Part shown: positions 1 to 5,179 of the stretch, piece after piece | Position numbering within the stretch: position 1 is the first letter of the stretch | Layout: each line of letters starts with the position of its first letter | NCBI GenBank assembly: GCA_031269635.1 | Contig: JAISYY010000370.1 | Location: 1 to 5,179, forward strand | Direction: 5' to 3' | Origin: Tannerella sp. | GTDB lineage: Bacteria; Bacteroidota; Bacteroidia; Bacteroidales; Tannerellaceae | Length of the DNA stretch: 5,179 nucleotides | Notes under the pieces: model-generated | Told to the model about the DNA's origin: nothing | Seen by the model: only the letters and a program-made list of their open reading frames with translations | Databases searched by the model: none | Position numbers and translations under genes: made by a program

Positions 1-216
1 CGGGTTGGCGTAGCCATCAAATACAATATCATCGAAACCTGTCAGCTCCGACGGAATAACTCCCTCTTTTTCACGCATCTCTATTACCCGGCAGTCTGTA
101 TACTCTTTAGCATCCCTTATCTCAAAATGCTCCAATACGTGTGCCGGTACAAGCATGCTGCTTACTGTCGAAAACAAACTGTCCGTACTCGGCCGTTCCA
201 ATCTCTTGCGTCCCAT
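1..216 (-). CDS. IS transposase N-terminal-region protein (ISAon1-like), partial
   Basis: This is the 5' part of a minus-strand gene, 72 codons, cut by the left edge of the window with the frame still open. The start ATG is at 216-214; an in-frame TAA lies four codons upstream, so this is the first possible start. A second Met at codon 21 (156-154, MLVPAHVLEHFEIRD) is a plausible alternative because relatives tend to begin near that point. The visible protein has the pattern I associate with the small N-terminal protein of ISAon1-type elements in Bacteroidota: a LVPxHVLEHFEI opening, a charged strand (CRVIEMREKEG), an IPxEL segment and a DDIVFDGYANP segment. In that family an FPIRGK/RRRW-like stretch follows, which would lie outside the window. 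The protein would take part in DNA binding for transposition. The family name rests on remembered sequence pattern, not on a search; an uncharacterised small protein is the alternative. Confidence 0.6.
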   Translation of the reverse strand, partial: MGRKRLERPSTDSLFSTVSSMLVPAHVLEHFEIRDAKEYTDCRVIEMREKEGVIPSELTGFDDIVFDGYANP

Positions 217-239
217 AATGTGTCCGTTTTAACAGCAGA

Positions 240-272
240 CAAAACTACAAAAAAAATCATTAGCACCTCAAA
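240..272 (-). promoter_or_regulatory. Bacteroidota-type promoter for the transposase gene
   Basis: On the minus strand, TTTG (272-269) is followed after 21 bases by TAGTTTTG (247-240). This matches the Bacteroidota sigma-70 (sigma-ABfr) consensus of a -33 TTTG and a -7 TAnnTTTG at all fixed positions and with normal spacing. Transcription would begin near 233, leaving a leader of about 17 bases before the ATG at 216. No Shine-Dalgarno sequence is obvious in that leader, which is normal for this phylum. Confidence 0.55.
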
Positions 273-279
273 AAAAAGA

Positions 280-313
280 TTTAGCCGAATTTTCTTTTGC
301 GTGTCTCGCTAAA
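280..313. repeat. Imperfect inverted repeat TTTAGCCGA / TCGCTAAA
   Basis: TTTAGCCGA (280-288) can pair with TCGCTAAA (306-313) over eight base pairs with one bulged C, leaving a 17-base loop. It lies in the interval between the transposase promoter and rfbC, where the end of the insertion element is expected. It could be an operator, part of an element end, or chance in A/T-rich DNA. No T-run follows it directly on the plus strand, so it is not a convincing terminator. Confidence 0.3.
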
Positions 314-327
314 AAACACTTTCTTTG
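296..327 (+). promoter_or_regulatory. Candidate promoter for rfbC
   Basis: TTTG (296-299) and TTTCTTTG (320-327) are separated by 20 bases. The pair fits the Bacteroidota -33 TTTG / -7 TAnnTTTG pattern with one mismatch, T for A at the second base of the -7 box. Transcription would begin near 334, about 15 bases ahead of the rfbC ATG at 349. The -33 element lies in the loop of the inverted repeat at 280-313. Because the insertion element ends close by, this promoter may be partly element-derived. Confidence 0.35.
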
Positions 328-348
328 CTACCCGAAATAAAGAGCATT

Positions 349-915
349 ATGATTTACAGGGAAACGGAAATACCCGGTATTTGGATTGTTGAGCCGGAAA
401 TGTTCGGCGACGCACGGGGATATTTTATGGAAACGTATAAGGAGGCGGAGTTTGAACGGCATATCGGTAAGGTTCATTTCGTTCAGGACAATGAATCCTG
501 TTCTGTGCAGGGAGTGTTGCGCGGGCTTCATTATCAGTTGGAACCTTACGCACAGTCTAAACTTGTGCGTGTGATCTGCGGGAAAGTTCTTGATATAGCG
601 ATTGACATCCGTAGAGGTTCGCCGGCGTTCGGGAAATACGTTGCCGTGGAACTGTCGGGCGAAAACAGGCGACAGTTGTTTATATCCAAAGGATTTGCTC
701 ACGGTTTTTACGTGATGAGTAAAACGGCCGTATTCACCTATAAGGTGGATAATCCTTACGCCCCTGCGCACGAACGCTGCATACGCTTTGATGACCCGGC
801 GATCGGCATCGACTGGCATCTTGTTCCGGGAAGCAGCGTTAATACTTCCGGGAAAGACATGAATGCTCCGCTGTTGAGTGATGCGGAAAATAACTTTATA
901 TATATGCAGAGATGA
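349..915 (+). CDS. rfbC: dTDP-4-dehydrorhamnose 3,5-epimerase
   Basis: RfbC (RmlC) epimerises dTDP-4-dehydro-6-deoxy-D-glucose at C3 and C5, the third step of dTDP-L-rhamnose synthesis, in the cytoplasm. The product is 188 residues, the usual length for this cupin-fold family. Visible family landmarks are GDARGYFMETY (20-30), RGLHYQ (58-63) with the expected catalytic His61, SKLVRV with Lys71, GFAHGF (115-120), Tyr131 in TYKVDNPY, and SGKD ending in Asp170, which fits the His/Asp dyad of characterised RmlC enzymes. The usual FxPKGFAHGF stretch reads FISKGFAHGF here, with Ser in place of Pro, a mild deviation. I chose ATG 349 over a TTG at 325 because family members begin at about MIYRETEIPG. 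The stop TGA overlaps the rfbB start in an ATGA arrangement, pointing to translational coupling. A transposase gene is divergent 132 bases upstream. Confidence 0.95.
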   Translation: MIYRETEIPGIWIVEPEMFGDARGYFMETYKEAEFERHIGKVHFVQDNESCSVQGVLRGLHYQLEPYAQSKLVRVICGKVLDIAIDIRRGSPAFGKYVAVELSGENRRQLFISKGFAHGFYVMSKTAVFTYKVDNPYAPAHERCIRFDDPAIGIDWHLVPGSSVNTSGKDMNAPLLSDAENNFIYMQR

Positions 916-2060
916 AAACATATCTGGTTACCGGTGGCGCCGGGTTTATTGGCGCCAATTTTGTGAAATATATGCTGGCATCTTATTCCGGCATAAAAAT
1001 TGTCGTGCTCGATGCTTTAACATACGCGGGAAACCTTGCCACGATCGAAAATGACATAGATAATGTGCGTTGCATATTTGTTAAAGGTAATATCTGCGAC
1101 CGCGACCTGGCAGAAGAATTGTTTGAGAAATACGATTTTAATTATGTCGTGAACTTTGCCGCCGAAAGTCATGTGGATCGCAGTATCGAAGATCCGCAAC
1201 TGTTCCTCATTACAAACATACTGGGTACGCAAAATCTCCTCGACGCCGCCCGCAGAAAATGGGTTGCCGGCAGGGACGGGGAAGGCTATCCCGTATGGCG
1301 GGACGGTGTCCGTTTTCATCAGGTATCAACGGATGAAGTCTATGGAAGTCTCGGCCGGACGGGATATTTCACGGAGACGACGCCCCTTGATCCGCGCAGC
1401 CCTTACAGCGCATCGAAGGCGAGTGCGGATTTGTTTGTAAAAGCATATAACGAAACGTACAAAATGCCGGTCACGATAACGCGGTGTTCAAACAATTATG
1501 GCCCTTATCATTTTCCCGAAAAACTTATTCCGCTGATAATAAAAAATATACTTGAAGGAAAACAGTTGCCCGTGTATGGCGACGGATCGAACGTCCGGGA
1601 CTGGCTTTATGTGGAAGACCATTGCAAGGCGATTGATATGGTTATAAATAACGGACGGGCAGGTGAGGTATACAATGTCGGCGGCCATAACGAACGCCGG
1701 AATATAGAGATTGTGAAAACGGTCATAAAAACGATCCGTCAAATTATGACGCAACAGCCCGAATATCGCAGGTGTCTGAAAACGCAGGTGACCGACGCGG
1801 ACGGACAACTGACGGTGGACTGGATTAACGATGATCTTATAACTTTTGTAAAAGACCGTCTCGGTCATGACCGGCGATATGCGATCGACCCGGCAAAGAT
1901 AACCGGCGAACTTGGTTGGACACCCGGTACCGGTTTTGAAACGGGTATTGTGAAAACCGTGCAGTGGTATTTGGATAATCAGTCGTGGGTAGAGCAGATC
2001 GTTGAGGGGGATTACGTCAATTACTACGAGCGGATGTATGCCGGTCGCGAACTAAAGTAG
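912..2060 (+). CDS. rfbB: dTDP-glucose 4,6-dehydratase
   Basis: RfbB (RmlB) converts dTDP-glucose to dTDP-4-dehydro-6-deoxyglucose with bound NAD, the second step of dTDP-L-rhamnose synthesis, and supplies the substrate of the adjacent RfbC. It is a 382-residue extended short-chain dehydrogenase. Landmarks are the nucleotide-binding TGGAGFIG (7-14), AAESHVDRSI (83-92), STDEVYG (139-145) with the Thr-Asp-Glu dehydration triad at 140-142, the YSASK catalytic Tyr165/Lys169, RCSNNYGPYHFPEKLIP (191-207) and NVRDWLYVEDH (227-237). Two insertions relative to enterobacterial RmlB, around residues 114-133 and 278-312 (TDADGQLTVDWINDDLITF region), are features I recall from Bacteroidota and some Firmicutes enzymes, so they are not anomalies. 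The ATG overlaps the rfbC stop by four bases. No truncation or missing active-site residue is seen. Confidence 0.97.
   Translation: MKTYLVTGGAGFIGANFVKYMLASYSGIKIVVLDALTYAGNLATIENDIDNVRCIFVKGNICDRDLAEELFEKYDFNYVVNFAAESHVDRSIEDPQLFLITNILGTQNLLDAARRKWVAGRDGEGYPVWRDGVRFHQVSTDEVYGSLGRTGYFTETTPLDPRSPYSASKASADLFVKAYNETYKMPVTITRCSNNYGPYHFPEKLIPLIIKNILEGKQLPVYGDGSNVRDWLYVEDHCKAIDMVINNGRAGEVYNVGGHNERRNIEIVKTVIKTIRQIMTQQPEYRRCLKTQVTDADGQLTVDWINDDLITFVKDRLGHDRRYAIDPAKITGELGWTPGTGFETGIVKTVQWYLDNQSWVEQIVEGDYVNYYERMYAGRELK
935..957 (+). repeat. GGCGCC-based hairpin early in rfbB
   Basis: TGGCGCC (935-941) pairs perfectly with GGCGCCA (951-957) across a nine-base loop, giving a seven-base-pair, nearly all-GC stem about 24 bases inside rfbB. 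The same bases encode the Gly-Ala-Gly-Phe-Ile-Gly-Ala nucleotide-binding loop, so protein coding alone can explain most of it. An effect on early translation of rfbB is possible but unproven. Confidence 0.3.
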
Positions 2061-2069
2061 GAACTTCGG

Positions 2070-2693
2070 ATGAATCAGCAATATCCTTCCGTATTACTGG
2101 AAAATGCGGTTAATGAACTGGCTGCGCTTCCGGGCGTGGGACGCAAGACAGCTTTGCGCCTGGCGCTTCATATTCTGCGCCGCGACCGGGACTATGTCGA
2201 ACGTTTGTCATCATCATTACTCATGCTTCGCCGGGATGTCGGTTATTGTCGCGAGTGTCACAATATATGCGATTCGGATTTGTGCAGTATTTGTGCCAGT
2301 CCCGGCCGCGACCATTCGACGGTTTGTGTTGTCGAGAACGTGAAAGAGGTCATGGCGGTAGAAAATACGGCTCAGTTTCATGGCGTGTACCATGTGCTTG
2401 GGGGTATCATTTCCCCCATCGACGGTATAGGGCCGGCTGACCTGGAAATAAACAGCCTCGTCGAACGTGTAGCTTCGGGAAACGTGAAAGAAGTTATTCT
2501 GGCGTTACGCACAACGATGGAAGGCGATACGACGAACTTTTTCCTGTATCGCAAACTTGAACCGTACCATGTTACCGTAAGCGTTATTGCACGCGGAATA
2601 TCCATTGGCGACGAAATCGAATATGCGGATGAGGTGACGCTCGGCCGCTCTATCATAAACCGTGTCTGCTTCAATGATTCAATAAAGACGTGA
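2070..2693 (+). CDS. recR: Recombination mediator protein RecR
   Basis: RecR works with RecO (and RecF in many bacteria) to load RecA onto single-stranded DNA coated by SSB during gap repair. The product is 207 residues, the usual length. Domain order is a helix-hairpin-helix with LPGVGRKTALRLA (20-32), a zinc finger with Cys60, Cys63, Cys72 and Cys75 (two CxxC pairs eight residues apart, plus an extra Cys67), a Toprim domain opening at VCVVENVKEVMAVE (85-98) with HVLGGIISPIDGIGPADL (108-125), and the C-terminal ARGISIGDEIEYADEVTLGR (174-193). The LRTTMEGDTTNFFLYRKL segment resembles Bacteroidota RecR. The start lies nine bases after the rfbB stop and is preceded by AGGAA (2059-2063) at six bases spacing, a decent Shine-Dalgarno-like site overlapping that stop. 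Placement directly behind rhamnose genes suggests readthrough transcription rather than shared function. Confidence 0.97.
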   Translation: MNQQYPSVLLENAVNELAALPGVGRKTALRLALHILRRDRDYVERLSSSLLMLRRDVGYCRECHNICDSDLCSICASPGRDHSTVCVVENVKEVMAVENTAQFHGVYHVLGGIISPIDGIGPADLEINSLVERVASGNVKEVILALRTTMEGDTTNFFLYRKLEPYHVTVSVIARGISIGDEIEYADEVTLGRSIINRVCFNDSIKT

Positions 2694-2719
2694 AGTTTCT
2701 CCCGTCCTTTTGTTAAACA

Positions 2720-3289
2720 ATGCATGTGAAAACTATGTTGCTGGAATATAAAAACATAAAACTTAGAGCGCCGGAACCGGAAGACCTGGATATTCTGTAC
2801 CGATGGGAAAATGATACGGCATTATGGTCATTGGGCTGTACGCTTATCCCTTATTCGCGTTATGACCTTAAACAATATATATCGTCACCGAAAGATTTGT
2901 ATGAATCAAAGCAGTTGCGCCTGGTAATAGAAGTAATGCCGGTAAAGGAAGCTGTCGGGACGGTTGATTTATACGATTTCGACCCGTATCATCGCCGCGC
3001 CGCTGTCGGCATAATGATTGATCGTGAACGCCAGAACAGGGGGCTGGCAGGCAACGCCCTTTCTTTGTTGTGCAAGTATGCCTTTTCCTTTCTGAAACTG
3101 CATCAGTTATATGCTTTCATACCGGCTGATAACGAGCCGAGCAAACGCCTCTTTGCCCGCTGTGGATTTAAAAAAGCCGGAATCCTGTCCGACTGGCAGC
3201 AGACGGATGAGGGGTATAAGGATGTGCTTTTGGTTAATTTAATATCCGGTTCGTCCGGTCACGATCATAAAATCAATGCTTTCGTATAA
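2720..3289 (+). CDS. GNAT-family N-acetyltransferase, RimJ/RimL type
   Basis: A 189-residue Gcn5-related acetyltransferase of the RimJ/RimL/SpeG-like group, which transfers acetyl from acetyl-CoA to an amine or protein N-terminus. Substrate cannot be named from the sequence. Landmarks are the opening IKLRAPEPEDLDILYRWEND (13-32), the central VGTVDLYDFDPYHRRAAVGI strands (79-98), the acetyl-CoA pyrophosphate loop QNRGLA (105-110, matching Q/RxxGxG/A), and the late DNEPSKRLFARCGFKKAG (137-154) typical of the fold. Codon 6 (ATG at 2735) is an attractive alternative start, since relatives usually begin about seven residues before the LRAxEPEDL motif. Neither start has a clear ribosome binding site. 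The last dozen residues (from SGSSG at 176) look like a short non-conserved tail. It follows recR by 26 bases with no terminator between, so it is probably cotranscribed. It converges with the YqgE-family gene. Confidence 0.9.
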   Translation: MHVKTMLLEYKNIKLRAPEPEDLDILYRWENDTALWSLGCTLIPYSRYDLKQYISSPKDLYESKQLRLVIEVMPVKEAVGTVDLYDFDPYHRRAAVGIMIDRERQNRGLAGNALSLLCKYAFSFLKLHQLYAFIPADNEPSKRLFARCGFKKAGILSDWQQTDEGYKDVLLVNLISGSSGHDHKINAFV

Positions 3290-3297
3290 GGGGGGGG
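3290..3297 (+). repeat. Run of eight G in the convergent gap
   Basis: Eight consecutive G begin directly after the TAA stop of the acetyltransferase and are followed by A and GGG. The whole gap between the convergent genes is only 21 bases (3290-3310) and holds no stem long enough to be a terminator; GGC-GCTT-GCC (three base pairs) is the best seen. A homopolymer of this length can slip during replication or sequencing, but it lies outside both reading frames, so length change would not alter either protein. Confidence 0.6.
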
Positions 3298-3310
3298 AGG
3301 GCGCTTGCCG

Positions 3311-3904
3311 TCAGTTTAATATCGGATCTTTAGGATAGTTGATCCATGTCAGGTAAGACCCTCCGACGGATTCGACGGAATGTTTCCAGAACGATTCGCC
3401 TTCGGCAAGTATGATGTTGCGGTTTGAAGACCGACTGACAAGCCAGGAGTCCTGTTTTATCTCGCCACAAAGTTGATTTTCGGTCCAGCCGGAATATCCA
3501 AGGAAGAACTTGACCTTCCCGCTGACCGGATTGCCGCTCAACAGGTATTGTTTTAATGTGTTAAAATCGCCGTCAAAATAAAGGCTGTCATTAATCGGGA
3601 CACTGTTGGGGATGATATCCCCCAATGAATGTATGAAAAACAAACGATCGCCCAATACAGGCCCGCCGAGATAGACCGGTATGCGGGGCACGCTGTCAAA
3701 TCCGTCGAAAAAATCATTTACCCAGAGGTCTGTCTTTTTATTCAAAACAAACCCCATTGATCCGTGCGTGTTATGTTTGACAAGCAACACTACGGCGCGT
3801 TGGAAATACACATCCTGCAGAAAAGGTTCCGATATGAGAATTTTACCCTTCCCCGGTTGCAGGTTGTTATGCCTTATCTTGAATATGTCCTTGTATTGTG
3901 TCAT
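3311..3904 (-). CDS. YqgE/AlgH family protein
   Basis: A 197-residue cytoplasmic protein of the YqgE/AlgH (UPF0301) family. AlgH was named for a link to alginate expression in Pseudomonas, but the biochemical role of the family is not established and I do not assign one. Landmarks are GKILISEPFLQDVYFQRAVV (20-39), the core motif HGSMGFVLNK (47-56), VYLGGPV (77-83), FFIHSLGD (89-96) and LGYSGWTENQL (135-145) followed by EI and a conserved Trp154. Length is normal, and no signal peptide or membrane segment is seen. The start ATG (3904-3902) fits, leaving an N-terminal stretch of about 19 residues before the conserved core. An AGGA precedes the ATG by only two bases, too close for an efficient Shine-Dalgarno site. 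It lies 80 bases downstream of the aminotransferase on the same strand and may share its transcript. Confidence 0.93.
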   Translation of the reverse strand: MTQYKDIFKIRHNNLQPGKGKILISEPFLQDVYFQRAVVLLVKHNTHGSMGFVLNKKTDLWVNDFFDGFDSVPRIPVYLGGPVLGDRLFFIHSLGDIIPNSVPINDSLYFDGDFNTLKQYLLSGNPVSGKVKFFLGYSGWTENQLCGEIKQDSWLVSRSSNRNIILAEGESFWKHSVESVGGSYLTWINYPKDPILN

Positions 3905-3984
3905 TGTCCTGTTTTTATCAAAAGAGGCGACAATGTAAATCTTTCTTAGGATATAAACAAGAAAAAATGAATTTTTAACTATTC
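3905..3984 (-). promoter_or_regulatory. Intergenic gap with weak promoter candidate
   Basis: This 80-base A/T-rich gap separates the aminotransferase stop from the YqgE-family start. On the minus strand TTG (3960-3958) and TTACATTG (3938-3931) are 19 bases apart and resemble the Bacteroidota -33/-7 pattern, but the -7 box has two mismatches to TAnnTTTG. If used, transcription would start near 3924, about 20 bases before the ATG. A GAAT/ATTC four-base stem followed by a T-rich stretch (3984-3962 on the minus strand) is too weak to call a terminator. The gene may simply be read through from the aminotransferase. Confidence 0.2.
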
Positions 3985-5179
3985 TTATTGCTCTCCCCGC
4001 GGATTATTTTGTTTGAACAGTGCCAGTCTCTCATCAAGCAAATCATACTGATTCGGCTTAACGAAAGACGTACACGCGCGAAGACCCTGCTGTTGACTGC
4101 CGGTCGTACTGAGCGATATGGCGCTTATGCCGTAATATATCAGTTCCTCCATAAGCTCTCCACCCGTCATTCCGGGATATGCGACAGTGAAATAGAATCC
4201 GTCGGCGATAGGGTCGTCAAGGTCATGATCGTAAACGATATGAAACCCGTACTTCACGAATATCTCTTTTAACCTGGCCGCACGCCGGCCGTATTCCTTA
4301 ATCTCATCTACAAAATCAAAAACGCCGTCCGACGCAGCTTTGAACATTGCCGCCAGGGCATACTGAGCGGAATGACTTGTGCCGGACGATAAAGCGTAAA
4401 GTACGCGGTGAATATATACGCTCCCGAATGTGCCTCCTCCATAGCGTTTCGTCAGGCTGGAATAAACGCGGTCGTACAGTTTGTCGGACATAGCCGTGAC
4501 CGCTATGCGCTGCCCTGCGTAACTGAACGCTTTCGAGCCGGAAATCTGAAGTATGTAATAATCGGTATAGTGAGATACGCTTGGCTGATAAGGAGGCTGA
4601 AACGGCGTCCCGAGATCCTTTCTGAAATCCATTGCAAAATAAGCAAGGTCTTCAATCACAATCGTATCGTATCTGGTAGCAGCTTCGCCTATCGTCTTCA
4701 GTTCGCTTTCCGTCAGGCAGAACCATGCGGGATTATTCGGATTTGAATATACCATAGCCGCAATATTGCCTTTAGACAGGTACTTCTCAAGCGCCCCAAG
4801 CAGTTTGTCACCACGGTATTCATACACATCGAACGATTCATACCTGTGCCCCATAACCGTTATTTGTTGTTTCTGCACGGGAAATCCGGGATCAATAAAT
4901 AAGATCGTATCCTTTTTCGCGTCACACTGTCCGCAAGTCAGGAATGAAGCATAAGTACCTTGCATGGAGCCGGTCACCGGTACGCAATGTTCAGGAGCAA
5001 TATCCGTATTAATAAAAGCCTTTATAAATCGGGACGCTTCGTCCTTCAGTTCCTGTAAGCCGTTGATATTGGGATAAACAGCCGCAATACCGTTTTGCAA
5101 AGCCCGTATCTCAGCGTCAACACCTACCCGGGCCGGTTTCAATCCCGGAACCCCCATTTCCATGTGAATAAACTCCGTG
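3985..5179 (-). CDS. Class I/II PLP-dependent aminotransferase, partial
   Basis: A fold-type I pyridoxal-phosphate aminotransferase; the 5' end is off the right edge. The first visible Met is at 5163, but the frame stays open upstream (Thr-Glu-Phe-Ile-His before that Met) and the family has residues ahead of this point, so the true start is probably outside the window. Numbering from 5163, landmarks are YPNINGLQELKDEASRF (30-46), TGSMQG (64-69) at the phosphate end, the SNPNNPAW substrate/cofactor segment (140-147, Asn144), EDLAYF (171-176) with Asp172 and Tyr175 facing the PLP ring, SGSKAFSYAGQR (208-219) with Lys211 as the Schiff-base lysine and Arg219 near the phosphate, and LRAC (361-364) with Arg362 as likely carboxylate-binding Arg. 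All catalytic residues are present. The protein resembles a conserved Bacteroidota aminotransferase; amino donor and acceptor cannot be told from sequence. Confidence 0.92.
   Translation of the reverse strand, partial: TEFIHMEMGVPGLKPARVGVDAEIRALQNGIAAVYPNINGLQELKDEASRFIKAFINTDIAPEHCVPVTGSMQGTYASFLTCGQCDAKKDTILFIDPGFPVQKQQITVMGHRYESFDVYEYRGDKLLGALEKYLSKGNIAAMVYSNPNNPAWFCLTESELKTIGEAATRYDTIVIEDLAYFAMDFRKDLGTPFQPPYQPSVSHYTDYYILQISGSKAFSYAGQRIAVTAMSDKLYDRVYSSLTKRYGGGTFGSVYIHRVLYALSSGTSHSAQYALAAMFKAASDGVFDFVDEIKEYGRRAARLKEIFVKYGFHIVYDHDLDDPIADGFYFTVAYPGMTGGELMEELIYYGISAISLSTTGSQQQGLRACTSFVKPNQYDLLDERLALFKQNNPRGEQ

Larger units (their letters stand above)
1..272 (-). mobile_element. Left-edge insertion sequence, one end region, boundary unknown
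   Basis: If the minus-strand gene at 1-216 is a transposase component, the element covers at least that gene and its promoter at 240-272. Only one end is in the window, so terminal inverted repeats and target-site duplications cannot be identified. The true end should lie somewhere between about 272 and 348, before the rfbC start. The inverted repeat at 280-313 lies in that interval but is not proven to be the tip. The rest of the element, including the catalytic transposase part, is outside the window. Confidence 0.4.

Noticed and set aside
127..312. A 61-codon plus-strand open frame across the transposase start and intergenic region
   Set aside because: It overlaps the minus-strand transposase start and its promoter, and its low-complexity Lys/Ser/Thr-rich end comes from A-rich DNA. 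No protein pattern was recognised.
325..348. TTG start upstream of rfbC adding eight residues
   Set aside because: RfbC proteins begin close to the MIYRETEIPG segment, and the TTG overlaps the candidate -7 box. ATG 349 is preferred.
328..921. A 197-codon open frame antisense to all of rfbC
   Set aside because: It mirrors rfbC almost exactly in extent, has no recognisable family pattern and is best explained by codon composition of the real gene.
1924..1933. Perfect ten-base palindrome CCGGTACCGG
   Set aside because: It lies inside the rfbB coding sequence, is isolated, and one palindrome of this size in 5 kb is not remarkable.
2378..2725. A 115-codon minus-strand open frame opposite the 3' half of recR
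   Set aside because: It is a shadow of recR with no family pattern, no supporting promoter and conflict with a highly conserved gene.
3324..3345. Inverted repeat GGATC/GATCC with a 12-base loop near the end of the YqgE-family gene
   Set aside because: The stem is only five base pairs, lies within the coding region and has no T-run after it on either strand, so it is not a terminator.
3961..3984. Possible terminator after the aminotransferase (GAAT/ATTC followed by T-rich sequence)
   Set aside because: A four-base A/T-rich stem is too weak to act as an intrinsic terminator.

Overview
The window looks like a piece of a Bacteroidales (phylum Bacteroidota) chromosome. The predicted proteins RfbC, RfbB with two internal insertions, RecR, a RimL-type acetyltransferase, a YqgE/AlgH protein and a class I/II aminotransferase all read like the Bacteroides/Parabacteroides/Tannerella versions of their families. 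Promoter-like sites fit the Bacteroidota pattern (TTTG, about 20 bases, TAnnTTTG), and most starts lack strong Shine-Dalgarno sequences. Genus cannot be fixed from this sequence alone.

Layout. Bases 1-216 (minus strand) hold the first 72 codons of an insertion-sequence protein that I read as the N-terminal-region protein of an ISAon1-type transposase; the rest runs off the left edge. Bases 217-348 are an A/T-rich intergenic stretch with a good minus-strand promoter for that gene, an imperfect inverted repeat, and a weaker plus-strand promoter candidate. Bases 349-3289 are four tightly packed plus-strand genes: rfbC, rfbB, recR and a GNAT acetyltransferase (spacings -4, +9 and +26 bases), probably one transcript. 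A 21-base convergent gap with a run of eight G separates them from two minus-strand genes: a YqgE/AlgH-family gene (3311-3904) and, 80 bases upstream of it in the reading direction, a class I/II PLP-dependent aminotransferase that runs off the right edge.

How the genes work together. RfbB and RfbC are the second and third enzymes of dTDP-L-rhamnose synthesis (surface polysaccharide precursor); rfbA and rfbD, which complete the pathway, are not in view. RecR is a housekeeping recombination mediator. The acetyltransferase, the YqgE protein and the aminotransferase have no substrate I can name from sequence. The transposase lies head-to-head with rfbC, so the insertion sits at the front of the rhamnose/recR transcription unit and may have separated it from upstream genes.

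I see no CRISPR array, tRNA, rRNA, toxin-antitoxin, defence or other novel multi-gene system here. The points most worth a second look are the insertion element at the operon front, the promoter/inverted-repeat arrangement in 217-348, the linkage of recR to rhamnose genes, and the G8 tract in the convergent gap.
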